Positions 7,414 to 15,917 of a stretch of DNA of 64,000 nucleotides are shown one piece after another. Numbering within the stretch: the stretch's first letter is position 1; the number at the start of each line of letters is the position of its first letter. The notes beneath the pieces were generated by a model, which ran no database searches, was not told the DNA's origin, and saw nothing but the letters and a program-made list of their open reading frames with translations. A program made the translations under genes and the position numbers. The stretch is from Actinomycetota bacterium. GTDB lineage: Bacteria > Actinomycetota > Actinomycetes > S36-B12 > CAIYMF01. The stretch covers positions 1 to 64,000 of the forward strand of contig JAPLAU010000028.1 in the NCBI GenBank assembly GCA_026393115.1. The letters are read 5' to 3'.

Positions 7414-8043
7414 TTACTCGCCCGCCATTCCGGGTAGCAGCACCATCAGGTAATAGGCGGCAAGTGCGGCTACCACGATCACGAGAGCGATGAGCATCAG
7501 CAGTCGACGCTGTGAGCCAGTATCGACCGTCTCGACCGACCCAGGTGTGGAGACAACAACCGGGGTTTCAGCCTTGGCAGGTTTGGCAGGTTTCGCGGGT
7601 TTCGCGGGTTTGGCAGCCTTGGGTGCCTTGGTCGCCTTCTCAGGTTTGCGGTCGACGCGGTGTGTGGGCACGTAGGGGCCAGGCTCAGCAGGCTCAGCGG
7701 GCGCCACCGGCGCCCCTTGAGGTGCGGGCAAGGTGAGCAGCGCTGTGGGACCTGCGTTGGCAGGGGCGTAGCCGTTGGAGGACATGGCTCCCACGAGGAC
7801 CGGAGCCTTGGGCGCTGGCAGGCTGGCGAGCGTAATCGATGGCGAGGCGACCACCGGAACCGGAACGGCCGGGGCTGGCAACGTGATGAGGGCCGGCGTC
7901 GTGGCTTCGGCACGCAGTGGCGGCGGGATGACGGTCGCCGTTGTATCCGGCAGCGGAACGCCCGGAAGGATCGTGGCCGCGTTAGACATCTCTGCTGGGC
8001 GTATCCCCGACGTTTCGTCCGCCGTGGAACTCTTCCTACCCAT
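7414..8043 (-). CDS. Pro/Ala-rich tail-anchored membrane protein of unknown function
   Basis: 209 residues. The long N-terminal region is rich in Pro, Ala, Thr and Val without recognisable domains. It is followed by a lysine repeat of the type KAAKPAKPAKPAKPAK (about residues 140-160) and a single hydrophobic helix near the C-terminus (RRLLMLIALVIVVAALAAYYLMVLL). The protein would be a tail-anchored membrane protein with a basic cytoplasmic region. The ATG at 8043 has GGGAGG upstream. It is convergent with clpX, four bases from its stop. I recognise no family. Confidence 0.75.
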   Translation of the reverse strand: MGRKSSTADETSGIRPAEMSNAATILPGVPLPDTTATVIPPPLRAEATTPALITLPAPAVPVPVVASPSITLASLPAPKAPVLVGAMSSNGYAPANAGPTALLTLPAPQGAPVAPAEPAEPGPYVPTHRVDRKPEKATKAPKAAKPAKPAKPAKPAKAETPVVVSTPGSVETVDTGSQRRLLMLIALVIVVAALAAYYLMVLLPGMAGE

Positions 8044-8129
8044 TGGTCCTCCCGTACACCTCGCTACCGGGTAAATCCCGGCTCACAGGTGTTATCGGCA
8101 GATCGGGGGGAAAAACTTGAGCCTCGCGG

Positions 8130-10706
8130 CTAGTTGTCTGCGGCAGGCTCTAATTCGACCGTCACCTCGACCGATCCTTCGGCCGCACTCAACTCGAGTT
8201 GACCGATCGAACCGGCGGCCAACAGGTCGCCTCGGGCCGCCTCGACGCGCACGATCTCGTCCTGGGGGCCACGCACGGTGGCGATCAGCACGCGGTGGCG
8301 CATTGAGACCTTGGCCTCAGACTTGGTTTTGCGAACGGCGCTGAGCACCAAGGCGGCGGTTGCGAGCAGTCCCGGATCGCCATCGGCGGCCAGCGCCCGG
8401 ATTTGATCGGCCTCGGGCCACGTGGCCGTGTGCACCGAGCCTGACCGCCACCACGACCAGACCTCTTCAGTGACGAACGGCAGGAAGGGTGCGAATAGTC
8501 GCAGCAGGGTGTCGAGAGCCACTCCGAGGGTCATCAGGGCCGAACGCTGGGCGGCTTCGCCTTGGGCGCCGTACGCCCGCTCCTTCACCAGTTCGACATA
8601 GTCGTCGGTGAAGTCCCAGAAGAAGGTTTCAGTGGCCTCAAGTGCTCGCGTGTAGTCGTACGCTGCAAATGAGGTGGTGGCGTCGTTGACCACCGTGGCT
8701 AGCCGTGCCAGCAAGGCTCGGTCGAGCGGCTCGGTGATGTCAGCCGGATCGCCGGTGACTTGGGCGTTCAGGGCCAAGCCGAACTTCGAGGCGTTGAGAA
8801 TCTTGATCGCCAATCGGCGGCCGATTTTCATCTGGCCCACATCGAAGGCGGTGTCAGTTCCGGGTCGACCACTCGCCGCCCAGTAGCGCACCGCATCGGA
8901 ACCATGCTCGTCGAGCAGGCCCATGGGGGTGACGACATTGCCCTTCGACTTCGACATCTTCTTGCGGTCGGGGTCGAGAATCCAGCCGCTGATGGCCGCG
9001 TCAGTCCAGGGCAGGCACTCTTCCTCGAGATGGGCGCGCACCACGGTCGAGAAGAGCCAGGTGCGGATGATCTCGTGTGCCTGTGGACGCAGGTCATAGG
9101 GCCACACGGCGGCCCACAGTTGCGCGTCATGCTCCCAGCCGCCAGCAATCTGCGGTGACAGCGACGATGTGGCCCAGGTGTCCATGACGTCGGCGTCGCC
9201 GATGAAGCCATTCGCCTGTCCGCGCTGGGCTTCGGTGTAACCGGCCGGGCAGTCCGACGACGGGTCGATCGGAAGGTCGGCTTCGGCTGGAGTCAGCGGT
9301 GAATCCCACTGGGGCTGGCCGTGCTCGTCGAGTAGGTACCACAACGGAACCGGTACGCCGAAGAAACGCTGACGTGACACCAGCCAGTCGCCGTTGAGGC
9401 CCTCAACCCAGTTGCGGTAGCGCACCTGCATGTGGGCGGGGTGCCAGTTCAGTTCGCGCCCTCGAGCGAGGAGTTGTTCACGTAGCGGCAGGTCGCGTCC
9501 ACCGTTGCGCAGGTACCACTGACGGGTGGTCACGATCTCGAGCGGCTTGTCACCCTTTTCGAAGAACTTCACCTGGTGTGTGATGGCTCGCGGTTCGCCG
9601 ATCAGGTCGCCAGAGTCGCGCAGCATCTGTACGGTGCGCTCACTTGCAGTGAAGGCCGTCGTTCCGATGATCGATTCGTACGCAGTTTGCCCCGCGGGAT
9701 CGGAAATCCACTCGGGCACTTCCGGAAGAATGCGGCCATCCCAGCCGATGACCGGGCGAGTCGGCAACTGCAATTCGCGCCACCAAATGACGTCGGTGAG
9801 GTCACCGAACGTACAGATCATCGCGATGCCTGACCCCTTTTCGGGATCGGCGAGCGGGTGTGCCACCACGGGAACGTCGACCTTGAACACAGGCGTGGTC
9901 ACGGTGGTACCAAACAGTGCTTGGTACCGCTCGTCGTCGGGGTGGGCGACGAGTGCCACACACGCCGATAGCAGTTCCGGTCGCGTGGTCTCGATGTGTA
10001 CGGGGTCGTTGCCAGCGCGTGCAAAGGCGATGCGGTGGTAGGCGCCGGGCCGCTCCCGATCTTCCAGCTCGGCCTGGGCAACCGCTGTTCGGAAGGTGAC
10101 GTCCCAGAGGGTGGGCGCCTCAGCTTGGTAGGCCTCTCCACGCGCGAGGTTGCGCAAGAACGCACGCTGAGACACGCTGCGCGCGTTGGAGTCGATGGTT
10201 TGGTAGGTGCGGCCCCAGTCGATCGAGAGTCCGAGTCGACGGAAGAGTTGCTCGAAGGCTTGCTCGTCTTCTTCGGTGAGTTGTTCACACAGTGCGATGA
10301 AGTTGCCGCGCGAGATGGGTAACTGGTCTTTGCCCGGTTCTGCCGGGGGAGTGAAGTGCGGATCGAATGGAATCGACGGGTCGCAGCGCACTCCGTAGAA
10401 GTTCTGCACGCGGCGCTCGGTGGGAAGGCCGTTGTCATCCCAGCCGATGGGATAAAAGACGCTCTTGCCCCGCATGCGTTGGAATCGCGCGATCAGGTCG
10501 GTGTGGGTGTAGGAGAAAACGTGACCGACGTGTAGTGACCCGGAAACCGTGGGCGGGGGAGTGTCGATGGAGTAGGCGTTGACACGCGCTGTTGATGCGT
10601 CGAAGCGGTAGATGCCGGTCTCTTCCCAGGCCGCTGCCCAGCGGTCTTCAATGCCATCGATGGTGGGCTTATCCGGCAGTCCGGTCGACCGTGCGCTCTG
10701 CTCCAT
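8130..10706 (-). CDS. valS: Valyl-tRNA synthetase
   Basis: Class I aminoacyl-tRNA synthetase that charges tRNA-Val and edits misactivated threonine. The 858-residue product has the HIGH-type motif [10 protein letters not shown], the CP1 editing domain, the KMSKS motif ([10 protein letters not shown]) and the anticodon-binding domain. The C-terminus ([18 protein letters not shown] onward) lacks the long coiled coil of some bacterial ValRS. I chose ATG at 10706 because TAGGAT lies exactly 7 nt upstream, giving a leaderless transcript; an in-frame ATG at 10715 overlaps that hexamer. It is divergent from folC. Confidence 0.95.
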   Translation of the reverse strand: MEQSARSTGLPDKPTIDGIEDRWAAAWEETGIYRFDASTARVNAYSIDTPPPTVSGSLHVGHVFSYTHTDLIARFQRMRGKSVFYPIGWDDNGLPTERRVQNFYGVRCDPSIPFDPHFTPPAEPGKDQLPISRGNFIALCEQLTEEDEQAFEQLFRRLGLSIDWGRTYQTIDSNARSVSQRAFLRNLARGEAYQAEAPTLWDVTFRTAVAQAELEDRERPGAYHRIAFARAGNDPVHIETTRPELLSACVALVAHPDDERYQALFGTTVTTPVFKVDVPVVAHPLADPEKGSGIAMICTFGDLTDVIWWRELQLPTRPVIGWDGRILPEVPEWISDPAGQTAYESIIGTTAFTASERTVQMLRDSGDLIGEPRAITHQVKFFEKGDKPLEIVTTRQWYLRNGGRDLPLREQLLARGRELNWHPAHMQVRYRNWVEGLNGDWLVSRQRFFGVPVPLWYLLDEHGQPQWDSPLTPAEADLPIDPSSDCPAGYTEAQRGQANGFIGDADVMDTWATSSLSPQIAGGWEHDAQLWAAVWPYDLRPQAHEIIRTWLFSTVVRAHLEEECLPWTDAAISGWILDPDRKKMSKSKGNVVTPMGLLDEHGSDAVRYWAASGRPGTDTAFDVGQMKIGRRLAIKILNASKFGLALNAQVTGDPADITEPLDRALLARLATVVNDATTSFAAYDYTRALEATETFFWDFTDDYVELVKERAYGAQGEAAQRSALMTLGVALDTLLRLFAPFLPFVTEEVWSWWRSGSVHTATWPEADQIRALAADGDPGLLATAALVLSAVRKTKSEAKVSMRHRVLIATVRGPQDEIVRVEAARGDLLAAGSIGQLELSAAEGSVEVTVELEPAADN

Positions 10707-10713
10707 GCGGCCC

Positions 10714-10736
10714 ATCCTAGGCAGCGCCGTTAGGCT
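10714..10736. promoter_or_regulatory. Divergent leaderless -10 elements for valS and folC
   Basis: On the minus strand TAGGAT (10719-10714) is 7 nt before the valS ATG. On the plus strand TAGGCT (10731-10736) is 7 nt before the folC GTG. Neither gene has a Shine-Dalgarno sequence. Confidence 0.6.
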
Positions 10737-10743
10737 CGCTCCC

Positions 10744-12120
10744 GTGAGCGTCGATGACTTGTCCCCTCTAGAGCGTCTGCACGCCGACTTAATGTCTCGG
10801 TGGCCGGAAACCAAGATTGAGCCGAATTTGGCGCGTATTGCCCGCTTGATGGAATTGCTCGGTGATCCGCAGCGCTCGTACCGCGTCATTCACGTCACCG
10901 GCACCAACGGCAAGACGTCAACCGCGCGCATGACCGAATCGCTGCTGCGCGCATTCGGTCTGAGTACCGGTCTCTACACCAGCCCTCATTTGGCCCGCGT
11001 CACCGAACGTATTCAACTCTCCGGTGAACCCGTTTCCGATGAGCGATTCATCGAGGCATACGAAGAGCTTCAGCCCTACATCGAGATTGTCGACGCCGAG
11101 TCGGTCACCGCCGGCGGTCCGGCCATGTCGTACTTCGAAGTCATTACCGGTCTTGCCCTGGCGATGTTCGCTGATGCGCCCGTCGACGTTGCGGTCATTG
11201 AGGTCGGCATGGGTGGCACTTGGGATGCCACCAATGTCGCCGACGGTCAGGTCGCGATCGTCACGCCCATCGACCTCGACCACGCCGAATACCTTGGCCC
11301 GACGATCGCGGATGTGGCGTTGGAAAAGTCGGGCATCATCAAGCCCGAGGCCACTGCTGTCCTCGCGGCCCAGCCCATTGAGGCTGCCGAAATCCTGATT
11401 GCGCGGTGCGCGGCTGTGGGAGTTGAACCACTGCGCGAGGGAGTCGAATTCGGTGTGGTCGAGCGAGAGGTTGCTGTCGGCGGTCAACTTTTGACTCTGC
11501 AGACGTCGGGTTCTGAAGGAGTGACCATCTACTCCGAACTGCTGCTGCCGTTGCACGGCGCCCATCAAGCAGAGAATGCCGGCCTCGCGCTTGCCGCGGT
11601 GGCGGCATTCCTTTCCGACGGAACGCGCGCGCTCGATATTGACATCGTGCGCGAAGGATTCGCGTCGGTGGTGTCTCCCGGGCGACTTGAAATCGTGCGA
11701 CGTTCACCTACGGTCCTGCTCGATTCCGCGCACAATCCGCATGGCGCGCGAGCACTTGCCGATGCATTGGGCGATTCCTTCACGTTCTCGTACCTCGTGG
11801 GCGTGGTGGCGGTTCTCTCCGACAAGGACTCGCGGGCGATGTTGGAAGCGCTCGAGCCAGTGCTTGACGAAGTGATCGTCACTCGCAGCCTTTCTCCGCG
11901 AGCGACTCCGGTCGATCAACTCGCAGAAGTTGCGCGCTCGGTGTTCGGCGATGATCGGGTGAGTGTGGCTCACACCATTCCGGATGCACTCGAACTTGCG
12001 ATCGCACGCGCTGACGAGTCGGCCACCGAAACCGGTGGATCAGGCGCTGGTGTGTTGGTGACTGGATCAGTGGTCACCGCAGCAGAGGCGCGCATGCTGC
12101 TAGCGGGCAACGACGCATGA
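10744..12120 (+). CDS. folC: Folylpolyglutamate synthase / dihydrofolate synthase
   Basis: Mur-ligase-family enzyme that adds glutamate to dihydropteroate and to folates. The 458-residue product shows the P-loop [13 protein letters not shown], the TSPHL motif ([13 protein letters not shown]), [10 protein letters not shown], and the C-terminal domain with [13 protein letters not shown]. The GTG at 10744 is placed by the TAGGCT element 7 nt upstream; the frame is open further upstream but is antisense to valS there. It overlaps the next gene by four bases (ATGA), so folC, the DUF4233 gene and perhaps ndk are read in one direction. Confidence 0.95.
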   Translation: MSVDDLSPLERLHADLMSRWPETKIEPNLARIARLMELLGDPQRSYRVIHVTGTNGKTSTARMTESLLRAFGLSTGLYTSPHLARVTERIQLSGEPVSDERFIEAYEELQPYIEIVDAESVTAGGPAMSYFEVITGLALAMFADAPVDVAVIEVGMGGTWDATNVADGQVAIVTPIDLDHAEYLGPTIADVALEKSGIIKPEATAVLAAQPIEAAEILIARCAAVGVEPLREGVEFGVVEREVAVGGQLLTLQTSGSEGVTIYSELLLPLHGAHQAENAGLALAAVAAFLSDGTRALDIDIVREGFASVVSPGRLEIVRRSPTVLLDSAHNPHGARALADALGDSFTFSYLVGVVAVLSDKDSRAMLEALEPVLDEVIVTRSLSPRATPVDQLAEVARSVFGDDRVSVAHTIPDALELAIARADESATETGGSGAGVLVTGSVVTAAEARMLLAGNDA

Positions 12121-12443
12121 GAGTTCTCGGATCAACAGTTCTCGCACTGGAAGCAATCATGTTGCTTCTCGCGATTCCTGTAGCACTTACGGTTACGCGT
12201 AGCCAAAGCACCACCATGGTCGTGGTGGTGTTCGTGGGGCTTGCGATTCTGTGCATTCTTGCCCTCGGCGTAGTGGCTCGGCCGCAAGGTCCTGCGGTGG
12301 GCTGGGTACTGCAAGCGTTGGTCATCGCGACCGGATTCCTCGTGCCGGTGATGTTCGTTCTCGGCGCTGTTTTCGCGTTGCTGTGGTTTGCTGCCGTGCG
12401 ACTCGGTACCCGCGCAGACGCAGAGCGCCGCGCGCCGCGATAG
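12117..12443 (+). CDS. DUF4233-like small membrane protein
   Basis: 108 residues with four hydrophobic segments (VLALEAIMLLLAIPVAL, MVVVVFVGLAILCILALGVV, VGWVLQALVIATGFLVPVMFVLG, ALLWFAAVRLG) and a short basic tail. A small integral membrane protein in exactly this position, between folC and ndk, is the actinobacterial DUF4233 family. Its function is unknown. It is translationally coupled to folC through the ATGA overlap. Confidence 0.85.
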   Translation: MRVLGSTVLALEAIMLLLAIPVALTVTRSQSTTMVVVVFVGLAILCILALGVVARPQGPAVGWVLQALVIATGFLVPVMFVLGAVFALLWFAAVRLGTRADAERRAPR

Positions 12444-12446
12444 AGT
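12441..12446 (+). promoter_or_regulatory. Leaderless -10 element of ndk
   Basis: TAGAGT lies six bases before the ndk GTG, with no ribosome-binding sequence between. Confidence 0.55.
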
Positions 12447-12452
12447 CACGCC

Positions 12453-12860
12453 GTGACTGAACGCACCCTTGTCCTTGTCAAGCCTGATGGCGTCGAGCGC
12501 GGCCTCGTAGGAGAGGTTCTGAGTCGCATTGAGCGCAAAGGCTTCGTCCTTGTTGCCCTTGAATTGCGCACCCTCACTCGTGAGGTGGCAGAAGACCACT
12601 ACGGCGAGCACGCCGGCAAGCCTTTCTTCGGTGACCTCGTCGATTTCATCACGTCGGCTCCGCTTCTCGCAGCCGTCGTTGAAGGCCCCGATGTGATCGT
12701 GTCCTGGCGCTCGATGATGGGGGCCACGAACCCGGTCAACGCCGCGCCTGGCACCATTCGTGGCGACTTGGCCAGCGAAATGCAGAACAACGTGACGCAC
12801 GGATCTGACTCGCCCGAGTCGGCCGCGCGTGAGATCGCGCTGTTCTTCCCCTCACTGTGA
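12453..12860 (+). CDS. ndk: Nucleoside diphosphate kinase
   Basis: Transfers the gamma phosphate from ATP to nucleoside diphosphates through a phosphohistidine. The 135-residue product is of normal length, opens with [24 protein letters not shown] and carries the active-site histidine in [12 protein letters not shown]. It ends with the usual EIALFF. The GTG at 12453 is placed by the upstream TAGAGT. The stop codon lies inside the first of three palindromic repeats. Confidence 0.97.
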   Translation: MTERTLVLVKPDGVERGLVGEVLSRIERKGFVLVALELRTLTREVAEDHYGEHAGKPFFGDLVDFITSAPLLAAVVEGPDVIVSWRSMMGATNPVNAAPGTIRGDLASEMQNNVTHGSDSPESAAREIALFFPSL

Positions 12861-12905
12861 GCGGCTCTTCTCCTCACAGTGAGCAGCTCTTCGCCTCACT
12901 GTGAG
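12851..12905. repeat. Three palindromes at exact 22-bp spacing after ndk
   Basis: CTCACTGTGAG (12851-12861), CTCACAGTGAG (12873-12883) and CTCACTGTGAG (12895-12905) are 11-bp palindromes whose starts are 22 bp apart. The bases between them are also repeated (CGGCTCTTC / CAGCTCTTC). They lie between ndk and mreB and could form alternative hairpins (terminator or attenuator) or a phased protein-binding array. There is no T-run. Confidence 0.7.
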
Positions 12906-12994
12906 CGGCACTGCATTCGCGGTGGAAGGTCCGAAGATGTGACCGAATTGGGAAGTTTGTTCCTTCGATGGTCGTCAGTGCCCTGCTAACTGAC

Positions 12995-13000
12995 TACGAT
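12995..13000 (+). promoter_or_regulatory. Leaderless -10 element of mreB
   Basis: TACGAT lies 7 nt before the mreB GTG at 13008. There is no Shine-Dalgarno sequence. Confidence 0.55.
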
Positions 13001-13007
13001 AGGACTC

Positions 13008-14069
13008 GTGGCTTCCCGTTCAGCAGGCTTCTTCTCGCCCATGTCCGCCAACTCGTTCATCGGCCGTGACATGGCGGTGGACCTCGGCACGGCAAACACT
13101 CTTGTCTATGTGCGTGGCCGCGGTATCGCACTGAACGAGCCCTCTGTGGTGGCCATCAACCAGACGAGTGGCGGAATCCTCGCCGTGGGCTCTGAGGCCA
13201 AGCGCATGATCGGCCGCACGCCCGGCAACATCGTGGCCATCCGTCCGCTCAAGGACGGCGTCATCGCCGACTTCGATACCACCGAGCGCATGTTGCGCTA
13301 CTTCATTCAGAAAGTGCACAAGCGCCGTCACCTTGCCAAGCCTCGACTCGTGGTGTGTGTTCCCTCGGGTATCACCGGTGTCGAACAGCGCGCCGTCAAG
13401 GACGCTGGCTACGCGGCCGGTGCGCGCAAGGTGTTCATCATCGAAGAGCCCATGGCCGCAGCGATTGGTGCCGGACTTCCCGTGCACGAACCCACCGGCA
13501 ACATGGTCGTTGACATTGGTGGCGGAACCACTGAGGTTGCAGTGATCTCGCTCGGTGGCATCGTGACGAGCCTGTCGATTCGCGTCGGTGGAGATGAACT
13601 CGACAATGCGATCATCACGTACGTCAAGAAGGAATACAGCTTGATGCTCGGTGAGCGCACTGCCGAGGAAATCAAGATGGCCATCGGATCGGCGTTCCCG
13701 ACTCCCGATGAGCCGCACGCTGAAATCCGCGGACGCGACCTCGTATCCGGCCTTCCTCGCACCATCGTGGTCACAGCCGAAGAAATTCGCCGCGCCATTG
13801 ATGAACCGGTCAGCGCCGTTGTCGACGCCGTCAAGACAACCCTCGATCGCACACCGCCAGAACTGTCGGGCGACATCATGGACCGTGGCATCGTGCTCAC
13901 GGGTGGTGGTGCACTGCTCAAGGGCCTCGATGAGCGGCTGCGTCACGAAACGGGCATGCCGATCGTCATCGCTGAATCACCCCTCGACTGCGTGGCGATG
14001 GGTTCGGGCAAGTGCGTCGAAGAGTTTGAGGCTCTCCAGCAGGTTCTCATCAGCGAGCCACGCCACTAG
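13008..14069 (+). CDS. mreB: Rod-shape-determining actin homologue MreB
   Basis: Actin-like ATPase that organises lateral wall synthesis under the membrane. The 353-residue product has phosphate-1 loop [10 protein letters not shown], the [13 protein letters not shown] block, phosphate-2 loop [18 protein letters not shown], the [10 protein letters not shown] helix and the adenosine motif [17 protein letters not shown]. The N-terminus carries a short extension ([16 protein letters not shown]) before the conserved GRDMAVDLG. The genes mreB, mreC, mreD, mrdA and rodA follow in order and form the elongasome cluster. Confidence 0.97.
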   Translation: MASRSAGFFSPMSANSFIGRDMAVDLGTANTLVYVRGRGIALNEPSVVAINQTSGGILAVGSEAKRMIGRTPGNIVAIRPLKDGVIADFDTTERMLRYFIQKVHKRRHLAKPRLVVCVPSGITGVEQRAVKDAGYAAGARKVFIIEEPMAAAIGAGLPVHEPTGNMVVDIGGGTTEVAVISLGGIVTSLSIRVGGDELDNAIITYVKKEYSLMLGERTAEEIKMAIGSAFPTPDEPHAEIRGRDLVSGLPRTIVVTAEEIRRAIDEPVSAVVDAVKTTLDRTPPELSGDIMDRGIVLTGGGALLKGLDERLRHETGMPIVIAESPLDCVAMGSGKCVEEFEALQQVLISEPRH

Positions 14070-14206
14070 GCGCATCACGCCGGGCATTGCTCGGCACTCC
14101 CTGGGTTGCTCGTTCGTTCACCGGGGGGTGCTACCGGTCATGAGGGCCGGTTCGTGACAGTCTTGTGGCGCACCCGAATCGAGTTTCTTCGTCAAGGAGT
14201 CTGACC

Positions 14207-15301
14207 ATGCGCGAGAGCCGGCGCCCGAGGATCATCCTCGGTGTTCTGCTGCTCATCGCCTTCAGTTTCATTGCGATCGACCTGCGGGCTGACGCGAACG
14301 GTCCCCTCGGTGGGGTCAAGAAGATCACCGGCTCGGTGCTCGGCCCGATGGAAAACACCGCCTCGTCAGTTACCTCTCCCGTGCGCGGATTTGTTGACAA
14401 CCTCACCTCGGGTGGGTCGAAGGACGAGCAAATTGCGACTTTGGAAGCCGAGATACAGCGTTTGCGCGACAGCGGTGCGAGTGGTGATTCGCAGCATCGG
14501 ATGAGCGAACTCAACGACCTGCTGCGCATGAGTGCGGTCGGTCAGTACCGGGTGGTACCTGCCCAAGTAATCGGAATTGGATCTAGTCAGGGATTTGCGC
14601 GAACCGTCACACTCGACGTGGGCCAGCGCGATGGCATTTCCGCTGACATGACCGTGCTCGCGTCCGGTGGTCTGGCTGGTCGGGTGGTGGCAGTCTCCTC
14701 CACTTCCTGTGTTGTAGTGCTGCTTGTTGACGCCACGGCTTCCGTCGGCGGGCGGCTGGAAGGCGCGGGTGAGATCGGTTTTGTGAGCGGCACTGGAAAT
14801 GAGTCCGAGCTTGAGTTCCAACTCCTTGACCCATACGGACCGCTTAAGGCGGGCGATCGCATCGTCACCTTCGGCTCGAAAGCCGGTAAGCCGTATGTTC
14901 CCGGAGTGCCCATCGGTGAGGTCACCGAAGTGAGCGGAACTCCTGGGCAGCTCACTCGTCTTGCCAAGGTCAAGCCGTTTGTCAACGTCTCGACTCTCGA
15001 CATCGTTGCTGTTGTGGTTGAGCCGCCGCGTGACAATCCGCGCGACTCAGTTCTGGTTCCGAGGCCTGAATCGAGTCCCTCGGGCAGTCCGTCGGGTAGT
15101 CCGTCAGGTAGTCCCTCGGGCAACTCTTCAGCCCCGGCGACCATTCCTGTGCCAGCCGGTTCGCCAGCCCCGAGTGCGTCAACGAGCGCATCGGTCACTC
15201 CGTCAGCGAGATCGACGCCCACGCCGTCGACTAAGCCATCGACTAAGCCATCGACTAAGCCCACCGGTGACGGGGCCTCGCCTGCGGCGTCAGCCAGGTG
15301 A
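14207..15301 (+). CDS. mreC: Rod-shape-determining protein MreC
   Basis: Single-pass membrane protein linking MreB to PBP2 and RodA. The 364-residue product has an N-terminal membrane helix (RIILGVLLLIAFSFIAIDL), a coiled-coil region (residues ~70-100: EQIATLEAEIQRLRDS), and the paired beta-barrel domains of the extracellular MreC core (DVGQRDGISADMTVLASGGLAGRV, GDRIVTFGSKAG). The C-terminal ~75 residues are a low-complexity Ser/Pro/Thr tail with SGSP and TKPS repeats, likely wall-spanning. The ATG at 14207 follows AAGGAG. It overlaps mreD by four bases. Confidence 0.93.
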   Translation: MRESRRPRIILGVLLLIAFSFIAIDLRADANGPLGGVKKITGSVLGPMENTASSVTSPVRGFVDNLTSGGSKDEQIATLEAEIQRLRDSGASGDSQHRMSELNDLLRMSAVGQYRVVPAQVIGIGSSQGFARTVTLDVGQRDGISADMTVLASGGLAGRVVAVSSTSCVVVLLVDATASVGGRLEGAGEIGFVSGTGNESELEFQLLDPYGPLKAGDRIVTFGSKAGKPYVPGVPIGEVTEVSGTPGQLTRLAKVKPFVNVSTLDIVAVVVEPPRDNPRDSVLVPRPESSPSGSPSGSPSGSPSGNSSAPATIPVPAGSPAPSASTSASVTPSARSTPTPSTKPSTKPSTKPTGDGASPAASAR

Positions 15302-15807
15302 CGCTCGGGCGATTGATTGTCGCGGTGCTTGCCGTGGTGGGCGCGGTCTTGCTTCAGGTGACACTGTTGTCACGGCTGGGACTTCCCGGTGCCACCCCTG
15401 ACCTCGTTCTCGTGGTGGTGCTGGCATTCGGGGCTGTGCGGGGGCCTACGACGGGCGCAGGTGTGGGTTTTGCCGCGGGCTTGCTCGTTGATCTCATCCC
15501 GCCCTCGTTGGGCTACTTCGGGCTCACGGCGCTGCTCCTGGCCATCGCGGGGTACTTGATGGGCGTGGTCGCCGAGCGAACCGGCGGTGTGGTGGCCATT
15601 TCGCTGATCACGGTGGCGCTCATCAGCGTGGGTCTTGTGTTCGGCAGGGCAGCAATCGGCACCTTGCTGGGCGATCCGAGGGTCTCGTGGGGCGAGGTGC
15701 CGGGGCTTGCCCTGACCGAGGCGGTCTACACGGTGATCCTCGCGGCGCTGGTGATTCCTACTCTTGCCGCGATCGATCGATTTCTGGAACCGCGACTATC
15801 ATTGTGA
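15298..15807 (+). CDS. mreD: Rod-shape-determining membrane protein MreD
   Basis: 169 residues with five or six hydrophobic segments. The N-terminal LIVAVLAVVGAVLLQVTLLSRLGLPGATPDLVLVVVLAFGAVRGP and the GAGVGFAAGLLVDLIPP block are typical of MreD, which forms the membrane part of the MreBCD complex. The GTG start overlaps the mreC TGA (GTGA), so translation is coupled. Confidence 0.92.
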   Translation: MTLGRLIVAVLAVVGAVLLQVTLLSRLGLPGATPDLVLVVVLAFGAVRGPTTGAGVGFAAGLLVDLIPPSLGYFGLTALLLAIAGYLMGVVAERTGGVVAISLITVALISVGLVFGRAAIGTLLGDPRVSWGEVPGLALTEAVYTVILAALVIPTLAAIDRFLEPRLSL

Positions 15808-15917
15808 TTGTTCGATAATCGGATGGCCGGGGGGAACGGACAACGCCCCGTCGGTCGTCGTACCGTAGTAGAGGTAGGCCCGGCTTCGGGCCGCAACCGG
15901 GCCGGGAGCTGAACATC

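Noticed and set aside
12851-12905. CRISPR-like array
   Set aside because: Only three palindromic 11-mers with repeated, not unique, intervening bases; too short and without cas genes.
13020-13946. Long open frame antisense to mreB
   Set aside because: Typical mirror frame of a high-GC gene; no ribosome site or recognisable domain, while mreB is fully conserved.
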